Below are positions 39,301 to 49,548 of a DNA stretch of 64,000 bases, piece by piece. This stretch comes from Volvox africanus (taxonomy: Eukaryota; Chlorophyta; Chlorophyceae; Chlamydomonadales; Volvocaceae). The translations under genes and the position numbers were made by a program. Location of the stretch: assembly GCA_030268105.1 (NCBI GenBank), contig BSDZ01000080.1, positions 2,397,001 to 2,461,000 on the forward strand, in the 5' to 3' direction. The notes beneath the pieces are model-generated. The model searched no databases. It was given only the letters and a program-made list of their open reading frames with translations, and was not told the DNA's origin. Position 1 is the first letter of the stretch. Every line of letters starts with the position of its first letter.

Positions 39301-42300
39301 CAGGTCCAGGCGATTCAGAGCATTGGAAGGTGTAGGGCGTGGAAGGTGCAGAGATGTGGCAAGTCGTGCGGGATGCCCAATATATTGAAGCCAGACGTTT
39401 ATTGTGTCGTTTTTAGACATCTAATCTCAACTCATATACTACCCTCAACTCGTCCCACTACCCTTGAAATTATTCCCCCTGGCCCTTGTTCCCACCTGAT
39501 AAGCACCGCCCGTGCCAGGTTGATAAGATGCTGCCGAACACTTGCAGTCATGACAAAGCGCCGCCCCGAGCCGTCCTCCTCGCAGCCGCCGGCTGGCAGG
39601 TCTAGAGGGCCGCGCTCCAACCAAAATGCCTCAAAGAGCACATGGGTGCCCGCTAAGGGCTCGGGAGGCGAGCGGAGCAATGCCTGGGGAGGTTCGAGAA
39701 TTTCGGATTCCGAGTATGGGACGAGCATACACGATGGTAGAAAACTGACCATTCGGCACATCGAGGCCATTCAAATATGTCGACTAGCTACACAAACTAA
39801 GCTACATCTGTCCAGTCCCGGGATCTCTTTCACATTCTATTTACCGTGAACCGCTTCCACAAGATATGTTGCGCCCCTACCCATCTATGCTAACTGCCTA
39901 CTATAGCCATCGAGCATAACAACCATCAACCCTGTTCCATCACCATCATTACAATGACCACTTCCGACGATGAGCCACATTCGCACGTTGAAGGCTTACC
40001 CTGCTACCCCCTGCCCGCAGGCTATTACGACGCACCTTAACGTTCCTGACGCCCGGCAGCAAATGCTTGGCGATGAGAGCCTCCATGCGTGGGGCTGCGG
40101 CAGGGGCAAGCTGCGTCAGGAACGCCATGGCCGCGCCGTCGTACAGGGCGCGCTGCACGCCGTAAGATGGTGCTGCTGTGCGTGTGTAGTCCAGCGCACG
40201 GGCAAGCGTGCGTAGATTGTAGGCGGGCTTCTGGCCAGCGCCGTCCACCAGCCGGGAATCCTACAAGTGCAGAGGCAACTGAATCCTCTCACGAAGAGGT
40301 GAAAGCAAATCCCAAATACCCAAGTGGAAGCTTCGGTGTTTGCTCAGCTTTTGGGCAAAAACGGGTAAGCAAGAGCAATATTCTCACAGTGGCGGTGTGT
40401 CCGTATTCACCTCATACGGCGGCGTATCCAGCGGGTGACAAGGTGACCGGTGCAACGGCCTGTACATTACGCAACGAGTCCGGCCTAGATAATAGCAGAT
40501 AGCGCGTTTGCTTCTTCAGCTACCTCCATGGTTGTGTCCCGCCCCGACCCTCAGTGCATCCGGAGCAGAAAGCCATAGTCCCTCGAGGGTCACACTGCGA
40601 ATGTGTTAACGCCCTTCTCAAGCCCCACAGCACTCAGTGCCGGGGTCTTGACCCAGGCAGAATATCGGCATTGTATATAAATCAATCAACAGCGGGGTCT
40701 AGATGCCCAACATCCCACAGGTTACCCACCGCCTCCGACCTAGCCGCCAGGTAGAAGTCCACCACCGCTTCCACTGAGGGCGCCGCGCCAATGCCCGCCA
40801 AGTACGCAGCTACCAACGCTGCAAGATCCTCTCGTGCTCCCGGCTCCGGAACCCACATCTCCGTGAATCGATTTCGTAGCGCCGCCGGCAGCTCGTGCTT
40901 ACCGGCGTCAGTGGCAGGGTTCATGGCAGCGACCAGCCGGAAGTTTGGATGGCGGGGTACGGCGACGGTGTCACCGCGTTCCAGCAGGGTAACACTGCCA
41001 GCGGCGACCCCCGGAGCCGAGGAATCCCCCCCGGCAGTCTCAAGCAGCCCTGCAAGGCGCTCAAGCACCTCCGCAGGGGCGAGGTTGATCTCGTCCAGCA
41101 ACAGCCACCAGCCGTTGCGCAGAGCCTTAACGAGTACCCCCTCGATGAAAGCGAAGGCAAAACCGCCCTCCGCTACCGCTGCCGCGCGTTCCGCTGCCGC
41201 CATGTCCTGATCATGAAGATGTGCGTGGTCAGGTGGCTCGTCAGTCAGTTGACGCTCAGCAGGCAATGCAGTCGTGCTCGAAAAGGCCGTCATGCTCATG
41301 GGGCGTGCAGCGAGATAGATACGAAAGCATCGACTGAGTGGCTGTTGTCCATTTGCCGAGGCTGGTGTAATCAGTGCTTCACGGCACATCAGTAGTGCGA
41401 AAGCTGAGTTGCGCAAACCTGCCCGGAAACCATCAACTCATAGGCACCTGTCCTATGCAGCAAAAGCAATCATCCACAAAGGCGCAATCCGCGTAAGCTT
41501 ACCGCGGAAAACACCCGCCACTCGTGAAGCAGCGCTTCACTAATTTGTTGCTGCGACCCGCCAACTCGCCGCTTCTTGGCGGGCTTGCCGCCCTTTTCAG
41601 CCGCGGCCTCCGCGGCGTCATCAGCTGCGGCTGCCGCAAGTTTCACTGTGGCTCTATGGCTATCGCCTTCACTACCATCCGCTGCTCCCGTCACCAGTCC
41701 CGCGTCGTGCATCTTCGTCAGAGCACCGCGAAACGCAGCTAGCAGCTGCGACCACTTGCGCCGTTCAGCCAGCCTGGCCACGCGCGTTAGGTATCCGTCG
41801 TTGTTGCCACTGCGCAGGTTTGCGCACAGTTCCGCGAGGAGGGGACCCGACGTGGTTCCGACGGCCATCATCATCATCATAAGCAACAGCAGCAAATGCA
41901 ATGTAAACCGCAGCGGCAGCAGAGGTAACGCAGCCGGATACACCTAAGCAGCGTTCGTAGAAGCGCATTAGTGGACAGCTAAGAAGTCGTGCGCTATGAA
42001 TGAGGCATGCAGACATGCTAAAAAGCACGGATGGCCTCCATGCATCCCCCAAACTTGCATATACACATACATATTACAAACAGTGTTCAGGCACGACTGT
42101 TATGGCACGACTAATATGCCCCTGGAGTTCCAGGTTCTACCCCGACCGAGAGTGGGCCAAAGACCCTAATGTTAAGGGCAGGGTGCCCCCATGTCGATGG
42201 ACGGTGACGACCCCAATTAAAGTGACCTGCGAGCTGACCAGTAGCGGAGTTGACGCCTTAGTTGATTCGGCAGATTCCGCTGGATGCTGGTGGTGGGTGC

Positions 42301-45300
42301 TGAACCTGGGAAAACCACTGATTTCGGAGAAGTCGGCATGGGAGACTGGATGAGGGTGCCCCGAAACACCGGGGAAGGTAGGGACTGCCAGGTTAGTGGC
42401 CACGGGTGATGTACCCCCCTATCCTACACACATATTACCGCCGCGACGCAACTTTACCCTCGTGCTCATGTATGTAGGACACCTTCTGCGACGAATTCAA
42501 CGTATGACCAGATGAACGAATGGTGAATCCCGTTCATTGCATCTATACATCTCCTCGCCACTACCGGAACCAGACCCGCTTGCACTCACCGAGTCCACGT
42601 GCGGCGGATGAGGGACGTGAAGGTGGGCAGCAACGGCCCGAGCGCATCCCTCGGCTCCACGGGCTTGAAGCCGCCCAAGAGGTCTGAGCTGTCCGTCTGC
42701 TGGCTCAGATTGAAAGACACAAGCCGCGCGCCCACCAGCGCTGCCATGCGGGAAAGCATCGTAGTCTTGCCCGTGCCGGTCTCGCCCACCAACAGGACGG
42801 GTTCGTTACAGGACAGCGCAGCCGCAATGCGTTCCATCACTCGCATTGCGTGGCCGGTGCGCGCAAAGGTCCCACCGGCGCCGGCACCCTGGACATACAC
42901 GCCACGTGAGTGCACCGACAAAACAGTGCGCCCTCATCAAACAAATCAATGCGTGCACATGCAAGGCTGCAGCAAACTCACTAGGAATGTGCGGATCCTT
43001 CCGGCGACGCTGACCCGCAGACATTCTCTCCAGGCATTCCCCTATGGACTAGTGTTCACTGTTCACTAAAGATAGCGTCAACACTTTTAAAAAACGGGTC
43101 GCACCTGCGCCGCGGCTGCTGCGATGTCCTGCTGCTGTCGGTGGTCCTCTGCAATGGGAAGCACAACCCGCCCAACCTGCAGCTGAGGTCCAGAGGGCCC
43201 CTCCGCCGTCGACAACTGAGGCTTCGCCAGCTGTTCCCATTGCTCCACGACACCCTCAGCGACGCACCACAGTGCAGCCAGCCCCTGAAGCCAGCACGGC
43301 ACACGTCACGGCGAGCCACAACCGCACGCCGTGTGTCACAAGACGGGGAGCAGAGCGTGAACATCTGGTCACAGCATCCTATGCCAGGCTATGGTTGGTG
43401 GGAACCTCGCGTGTCGCCGCACCTTGAGCAGTTTGATGCGGGCTTCCAGCCGTGGCACCAGGGCAGCGAAACAATCCGCCGCCTCCATGAATGCCGCCTC
43501 TCGGACCCGAGGGTCAATGGCGGTCAGTTCGTCGGACGTCTGGTGGTCGGCCACGGCGGGCGAAAGCAGCGACGCTTCCGATGCTTTTCTCCGGGTGAGT
43601 AACAGTTGGTTATATCGGCGGCTTCGCAGCTCGGCGTCATGGAGGTGCTGCGAGGCGTAGAATCGGCACGCCAATTTCATTCCCTGTCCTCATTGAAGCC
43701 GTTCATAGCAGGGGATGTGGTGCAAATGCGGATAAGGATGTCCTCCCTTCACCCACCTTCATACGCCTGCACCATTTGAACACGTCCCGAAGGGAAAAGT
43801 GCCGGCCCAAGTGGAGAGCGAGGGCCCCACGCTTAAGACCAGTCGCCTCCAGGGCCACCGCCGCCATAGCGTGCCATGTCCCACATCGCCGCTGCGAAGC
43901 CTCGCTCCCAGCCGCCACCTCCCTTCTATCTCCAAGCGTGGCAACAGACTCCGGTCCAGCGGTCGTGAGTTGAAAGCCGGGCGCTTGGTGCGATGGTGAG
44001 CCGCCGCTGCATTCAACGAAGCCTCCGTCATGTCCCCCGGCAGCCTGGACAAAGCATAGGGTTGCAACCGCTGCGGGCAAGAGAGGTAGCAGTTGCGGGT
44101 ACGCAGTTCCCAGCATTGTCATCTGCTCCGCGTCTGTCGGAGCGTCCACACGAACTGTGCGCCACAGGCCTCCAAGCAGCTCCTGGGGCACAATGCCAGC
44201 ATGAAGACATACGAGCATGTGACAAACACGACGGGTGGCTGCAATGGAACAAGGTGCTGGAGGGCTGAAGTGGGGCGGCCATATGCGCAGGAATAGTAAC
44301 CCCGCGGAGGATCCAGTGCACCACATCTCTGTGGACGTGGCATGTGGATTTGTCTCACATCCCAACGCAAGCGACAGGTCCCCCTCACCTTGACCATGTT
44401 GGACATGCCATAAGCCCCATGTGACATGCCGGCGCCACCATCGCTGGTGGTCGGTGTGCTCGTGACAGTCGCAATGATCTGGAAGCCCGGCGCAGCGGGG
44501 ACCAGCATGCCACGGCTGGGCACATGCAGGAAGCGGGATTCTAGCAGAGGCGCCAGCGCTGCCAGCACGTCGCCCGGCGCCATGTTGATATCCTCCACCA
44601 GCACCCAGCGTCCCTCGGAAACAGCTTGAGTCAGCGGCCCCGGTTGCCACGCAAACTCGCCTGGCACCGCTGTGCACACATACGCGCCGAGCAAGCTCTT
44701 GGCGTCCATCTGGTCATCCAAGTGCACACGCACCATGCTGCTGCCATTACCCGTGCGCGCCGCCAGCTCCTCTACCAACCGTGTCTTGCCGGCGCCAGGT
44801 GGGCCCTCCAGCAGCAGTGGCAATCCCTGGCACAATACCAGAGCGGCTGCTTCCAGATTGCGCCGGACCGTTTCTGTAGCGACAAAAAAATGTCCACCTG
44901 TAGTGGACGGCGGCGGCTGCTTCGCGGCGGCGGCGGCTGCTTCCGCCGCCGCAGTCGGAAGGCCAGGACCTGGCGATATCGCCTCAATGGTGGCTGTACC
45001 GGCTGCTTCCTCCGCCTCACGACATGGGAGCTCAATGCCGCACACCTCCACGAACCCCCGGGCAATAGGTAAGCCAAAAGGGTCCACCGTAAGGGCAGTG
45101 AATCCGTCGCAGGCGGCCCAGATATTGCCAACATCACTGCCACTGGCCCCGTCCCCGTGTACGCCATTTGCCTCCTGAACCCCGGTGTGTGTGACTGCAT
45201 CACGGCAATGCTCACAATAGGACGGCACGTGCAGCCACATTGCCGCTTGCTCTAGGGCCACAGCGTTACGGCGCGCCTGCCAGGACTCCAACGCGGCGAC

Positions 45301-46960
45301 CTGCTCCGAGGCCGTCAGCAGCTGGTCCGATAGCGTGGAACGGCTCGCGTCGCTCTGTATTGAAATGATAAGGATGGGTGAGGCAATCGGCATCGAGGGT
45401 TTGCTGGGCCACCTGCCCAAACAGGTTGAAGAGATACTTCCAGTACACAAAACATTTGCACAGAATGGAGAATGGAAGCTTTAACTGAGGGCGTAGCTTT
45501 CAATACTGAGGCATTCGCCACCCCGCGCATTTGGCTTGCCAATTGAGCCTGTCGGGTGATTATATCGGACAGGAACGCTCTGTCCCTGCTTACCATATTA
45601 AGCAGCAGGGCCACCGCCTGCACTGCGGCCCAGCGGACCTGCGGCGACTGTGACAGAAATACAGAAAATACCGTGTCAAAGGGCACAACATGAAACAATG
45701 CTCCGAGTCCAAGTCACTATGTACGTGCCCGTGCTTTTCCAAACTCTCAAGCTATCCATGCAAAAGCACAGCGAGGGTACCTACGCCCATAGGCATTAAT
45801 AGCTCAAAGCAGGAGTGGACGGGACAGGCCGCGGCATTTGCAAGCCGAGCATCTGTCTTCGCGCGCCCTGTTTAGCAAGCGGGGTGCCGTTCTTGCCCTG
45901 TTATGCTGGTTTATCCACAGCCCCTGAATACGCCCTCCCTCCATGTACTACACCGGAAGCCTGGCTCGAAAGCCGTCGGTGAGTGGCCATCATGGTATTC
46001 ACCACACGGCGTTCACCCCTACTGCAGGCCGGCTCACACTGTGGCGCAACAACTTCAAGAATGGCCCCGCAGCCCATGATGGGTGCTGCCGCAGCCCCGG
46101 TAGTAGCTGCAGCGCCCGCAGAGCCGTGAAGACCAGATCTGGGTCGGCGGGGCCGGGCCCTATGGTCCCGCTACGCCCGGCGAGCTGCTGTGGGGGTGCT
46201 GTGCTCTCCAAGTACCGCTGGACAACACTGCGAGGAAGTACAGCAGGATTTCATACTATACGCACATGCATATAGATGACTGATAACAACAGGGAAATGC
46301 AGAACCCGGCGGCAAGGGTGGCATCGATACCCTGGCTGGCATCATTATTCGGTAAGACTGCAGACCATGCGTCACATGGTTGATACTTTTCAACATGGCA
46401 GAGGGGATGTAGCGTTGCATGCGCAATCTGCAGCCTTGAGCGCTGCTGATGGTGTCGTAAAAGAGTGTCCACACCTGCTGCACTGTGGCGCTAGCTCCAG
46501 CACAGTGACCAGCATGGAAACGAAACCCCCATCGACGGCGGGGGTCGTTAACGCGAGCCGCTTTTCGACCAGAAAACTCAGTAGGCGCAGCAGCGAACCG
46601 CAACTGCGCAGTGCTCCTCCCAGGGCCAGCGTATAGATAGGCTGCATAAGCAGGGCCTCCAATATCGCTGCGACCTGGTCCAAAGACGCCTGTAGGAGGG
46701 CATAGCAGGCGTAGAACGTGGACGCGATACCGGGAAAAGGCGTCGAAGCCTGCCAGCGCTGCCGCCGCCGCCGCCAACTGCCCGACAGGCAGGCGGCGGT
46801 AATTCACCTTTTGGGCAAGGACCCTCTCCAATCCCGGTTCATTTTTTGCGTCAGGAAACCGCGTGAGGAAGTCACGTAAGACACGCTCCATCGTAAAGGA
46901 CGATGTATTTCGTACACGGTAATTAAACAAATCCGTTGCCACATTCACCGATGCAACCAT
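16967..46960 (-). CDS. MDN1: midasin, AAA-ATPase of 60S ribosome biogenesis
   Basis: Dynein-like ATPase that strips assembly factors (Ytm1/WDR12, Rsa4/NLE1) from pre-60S particles in nucleolus and nucleoplasm. Exons (genomic, first to last): 46960-46475, 46227-46038, 45647-45594, 45354-44389, 44182-43757, 43647-43423, 43284-43105, 42888-42590, 41809-41503, 41206-40730, 40260-40036, 39683-39496, 39264-38995, 38759-38291, 38149-37941, 37672-37049, 36758-36532, 36450-36253, 35984-34369, 34141-31983, 31833-29337, 28967-28606, 28386-27042, 26851-26681, 26438-25788, 25554-23292, 23080-22746, 22574-22473, 22184-22080, 21725-21396, 21123-21051, 20726-20187, 19965-19733, 19528-19295, 19028-18668, 18323-18122, 17790-17558, 17277-16967. 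Domain order: N-terminal helical part, six AAA modules, long linker, acidic region, MIDAS. The model gives about 6,713 aa against 4,910 in yeast and 5,596 in human. Exon 1 needs one frame correction near 46735; a few borders are best guesses. Confidence 0.93.
19295..23080 (-). other. MDN1: midasin acidic (D/E/Q-rich) region exons
   Basis: Eight small exons (23080-22746 to 19528-19295) encode a flexible Asp/Glu/Gln/Gly-rich segment that in other midasins tethers the MIDAS domain to the AAA ring. It opens with GTGLGDGTGAKDISDQLENQ, a conserved midasin block, contains ERLWNDEDDQDG and ELELPEEMNLD, and ends with NPLRNLGNALERWR and EELTEQ-type sequence before the MIDAS exons. All phases from 23080 through 19295 join cleanly, so no further exon is needed between 22184 and 22473, although that gap contains a short acidic open stretch. 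Confidence 0.85.
23292..34141 (-). other. MDN1: end of AAA6 and giant linker exons of midasin
   Basis: Seven exons, three longer than 2 kb, encode the remainder of AAA6 (FEWVDGALTRAIERGGWVLL, NLCNPTVLDRLNPLLEP, AMRNRGIEIFLLPL) and the alpha-helical linker of about 2,900 residues. Recognisable linker landmarks are YPDLVQPIQLAVNE, LWEETAASFVSFKAHLGPL, RWRRLELNSW, TSTLGEFRARLTMLHAFACH and DFVQLARWDDRGYYAMRAST. The linker is very rich in Ala, Leu and Gln. Most of the extra length relative to human midasin appears to sit here. Confidence 0.85.
27001..27041. repeat. CA/TG microsatellite at a midasin 5' splice site
   Basis: A (CA)n tract interrupted by AAA. On the transcribed (minus) strand it is (TG)n and begins directly at the donor of the intron that follows exon 28386-27042, so the splice site reads CAG|GTGTGTGTG. 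Confidence 0.8.
34369..45354 (-). other. MDN1: midasin six-module AAA ring exons
   Basis: Six Walker A motifs occur in the expected order. AAA1: LLLEGPPGAGKTRLVEEL with Walker B-like WVLVEDINMAP (exon 45354-44389). AAA2: PVLLVGETGTGKTTML (42888-42590) with WWLLLDEINLAPAEVLERL (41206-40730). AAA3: PILLQGPTSAGKTSLV and WWVVLDELNLAPTEVLEALN (39264-38995). AAA4: PVLLVGETGTGKTTVC and MILVDEINLAEDAVLERLN (37672-37049). AAA5: AVLLEGSPGVGKTSLVAALA and WVLLDELNLAGQSVLEGLN. AAA6 Walker A: LLVGGPGSGKTALARSAAT (both in 35984-34369). Sensor-type segments such as ATQNPPGGAYAGRKVLSRAF, ATMNPGGDFGKKELSPAL and AAQNPLGEGGGRKGLPRSF follow the Walker B motifs. All modules keep the P-loop lysine. Confidence 0.93.
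39266..39300. repeat. heptamer tandem repeat abutting a midasin 3' splice site
   Basis: Four direct copies of GGGTCAG after a TTCAG. On the transcribed strand they read CTGACCC, so four branch-point-like CTGAC motifs plus a CTGAA lie immediately before the acceptor of exon 39264-38995. Confidence 0.85.
46735..46738 (-). other. MDN1: possible frameshift in midasin exon 1 (A4/T4 run)
   Basis: Upstream of the run the reading is LERVLAQKVNYRRLPVGQL followed by AAAAALAGFDAF, resembling midasin N-termini. Downstream, coding sense resumes one frame over as GIASTFYACYALLQASLDQ and continues into VAAILEALLMQPIY. No GT-AG intron of reasonable size bridges them, but removing one base of the homopolymer gives a continuous frame and makes the whole gene sum to a whole number of codons. 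Confidence 0.55.
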
Positions 46961-47304
46961 CTTCTGGACATTTATTTAGCACCCAATCAAAAATGTCACG
47001 GTTACAGTGAGGATTTAGTCAGCTAAATGCCTAAATCCGACTTGCCGTACTTTTTTATAATAGAATTCAGGCTTTCCCAATCAGTAATGAATAAACAATA
47101 CTCAATTGTAGTTTATTGCAGAAAGTTTTCTGAAAACAGCTGGCTTCCTTTTGAGTATTTCACAATTGCAGTGCAGACTTAATTGCGAAGCTTCAATTTA
47201 GCCAAATGGTACTGACCTCTCCTCCTCATACAATTACATTTTCTGATTGCACTTGTTTCTGAAAGAATTGTACTTGGACGGTGATTAAGCGCCCAGCGGC
47301 AGGA
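46961..47304. promoter_or_regulatory. divergent promoter region, midasin (-) / Lunapark (+)
   Basis: Only 344 nt separate the two predicted start codons, so both 5' UTRs and a shared promoter must lie here. It is strikingly AT-rich (for example TTTTTTATAATAG near 47050) compared with the flanking exons. No individual element can be assigned. Confidence 0.5.
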
Positions 47305-48884
47305 ATGGGGGGGTTGTTTTCCCGCACAGGAACAAGCACATATTATGCCAATTACGAGAAAGCCTTCGAACGTCTGGAGAAGGACAGCACCAAGGTGCTG
47401 GTAAGTTGGCCAGGGCTTATCGTTCCAAAGGACAGGCACTACAAATCACAGATATCTTTAAGTTTAATGTTCTTGTATTGATATGATTAGTGACATCAGA
47501 AACCCTTCGACAACGCGCAGGACCGGCGTGGGAAGCGCCGGAAGAAGATGGAAACCTGCAGTAATATTGGCTTTTGGATCACAGCCGTAGGATTATGCAT
47601 TACTATCCTCTTTACGGCCTATGTAGGTGCACCCTGCTGGCAGATAGCTCTGACATGACATGATCTTGGACGCTGGTGGTTTGCTTCCTTTTTCCAGTTT
47701 CAAAAAATTGATAGCCAGCGGTGGTATCAGAAGACAATCACGATACTGGGGGCATGGGCGGTGCCCCTGGTATCAGCTCTGTTTTTTCGGGGGGTGTTAT
47801 GGTTGCTGCGGTTCCAGGACGCCCGGGACGAGCGCTTTTTGCGCAAGCTCGTCGACGCCAAGCGTAAAATGATTAAGGACTTGAAGGTATTACTGTGCCA
47901 GGGGTCACGGTGAATGAATGAGCTGTTTGCGTGCGGCGGACATGGAGAGGGTGAGTTGGCACGATTCATGCACCCACAATCGTGTTGCACAATACAGGAC
48001 TCCACGAGGTTCGAGCGTACGGCAGCGCTGATTAAGAAGTACGATCCGGATGAGCAAGCAAGAAGCCCACACGTTAATGCACCAGCGACAGCAAGTACAT
48101 GTAGGTTCCGCTGTTCCGAACGCTCCATTTGGCAGGGTTGAATGTTAACAGCTTTACCATAGTTCACACATATCTGTCATTTTATCTGCCCCGTATGTTG
48201 CAGCCTTACGGCGGCGGCCCAATTCCCAACCACAGCCCAACCAGAGCAGCGCACTCCACGTTGAGCCGGTGGCTCGTCCTGGTAACGCGACGTCAGGGAG
48301 TGTGCTGATCCGGCCCGCAGCTGCAGCGGCATCAGCAGCTGTGACCGTCGCAACAGAAACAGGCAAAGCATTGATGCCCATGATAGAATCTCTGGCTAAC
48401 AATTTGGTGAGTGTCCTGAGCTCCATGTGAACATACGTGTACATTTTGCGCCTGTTCCTGTGGCGGATTTGGTGCGACTATCACCAGTCGTCGGTCGGTG
48501 TGTGAAAGTTGTTATCGCTTCTGCGTTCAAGCGTGCTGTGAGCATTTTGGGGCATACTTGACGCACCATCTGTGCCAGTTGAATAGTGAACTCATAAAGA
48601 ACTTGGTGGCGCCGTCATGAATAGCAGCGCGACTAGGCTTTTGGAGAACTTAGGCCTGTAGGCATCCTTCCGCCCGTGCTTATGCAGCCGTATGCATTCA
48701 ACGATCACAGGTTGGGGATAACCCTGTGCTGCTTCAAGAGGCACAGCAGCTGCGGGACGAGAATGTGGTCCTTAAAGCCAAAATCGCGGAGCTTGAGGCA
48801 CAATTGGGTCAAAAGTATGCTGGATCTCAAGCCGACGAAGCAGGAGACGCCCCTGAGAAAGCTCAGGTTGCGTCATCTGGTTGA
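47305..48884 (+). CDS. Lunapark-like ER membrane protein lacking the zinc ribbon
   Basis: Lunapark proteins stabilise three-way junctions of the tubular ER. Exons: 47305-47400, 47521-47622, 47698-47886, 47998-48094, 48204-48406, 48711-48884; 861 nt, 286 aa, all phases match. It starts MGGLFSR, as animal Lunapark does (glycine-2 is an N-myristoylation site there), followed by a short coiled coil, a basic patch DRRGKRRKKM, a first membrane segment (NIGFWITAVGLCITILFTAY) and a second (ILGAWAVPLVSALFFRGVLW). Next come DERFLRKLVDAKRKMIKDLK and FERTAALIKKYDPDEQ, matching the family's LILERFDPD-type segment. An Ala-rich spacer leads to ESLANNLVGDNP, equivalent to the LVGDGP lead-in to the zinc ribbon. 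Instead of Cys pairs the sequence continues as a charged heptad-like helix (EAQQLRDENVVLKAKIAELE) and stops. Confidence 0.85.
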
Positions 48885-49548
48885 CGCCTAGGGCAGACGC
48901 CCAGCGCAGGATATTGCAGTTGTGATGTGGAACTTATAATTCATGATACGAATGACGTTTCCTATAGGGCCCGGTGCAGTGAATTACCTTCTGGGTTGTC
49001 GCCGTGTAAGCTGCGACACTCCCCCAGAGAAGAACCTGTACAGGTCGCGGTAATTTGCTGCCCTTGGGAGAAATTTAGTCCACCATAAGCTGGCAGGTTG
49101 TTGATGGATTGCCTTGACATAATGCACAGCCAAGATTGGTAAGGGGTGATGTGAACCGGACTGTGCCATTTGGATAGAAGGTATACCGCCATCTGGCGCC
49201 TGGGAGACCCCTGTTATGCCATCCGACCAACATTGCATTAATGCGAGGACTCACAGCCTGTAGCAGCAGCAGACTTAGGGTTTATCTTAAGAAGCGCTGG
49301 GCTTTCATGCATACACTGGCGAACACCTTTGATACAGCGGAATTGTGTTGAGCATGTCCTCCATGGTAGAAACGCAAGTAGGGTTAACCATGCGTAATTC
49401 TTGGTGATCCCGTACATGGATTCGGTACGTTGGTTATGAACATGTCGAGTAGGTCTCCAGGCTCCAGAGAGAGAATCATGATAAGGGGTTGTTAACCTCG
49501 ATATGTATTTCAACTTGCTGTAATGAGCCTCCGTGAGGTCACTGCCAA
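48885..49548. other. convergent intergenic region (Lunapark / SCD2-like 3' ends)
   Basis: Contains both 3' UTRs. Two overlapping minus-strand frames at 48962-49238 and one at 49238-49564 show no family features or splice logic. No RNA gene or element is seen. Confidence 0.45.
49005..49009 (+). other. candidate poly(A) signal TGTAA of Lunapark
   Basis: TGTAA about 120 nt after the Lunapark stop codon, same strand; a good position for the chlorophyte signal. Confidence 0.45.
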
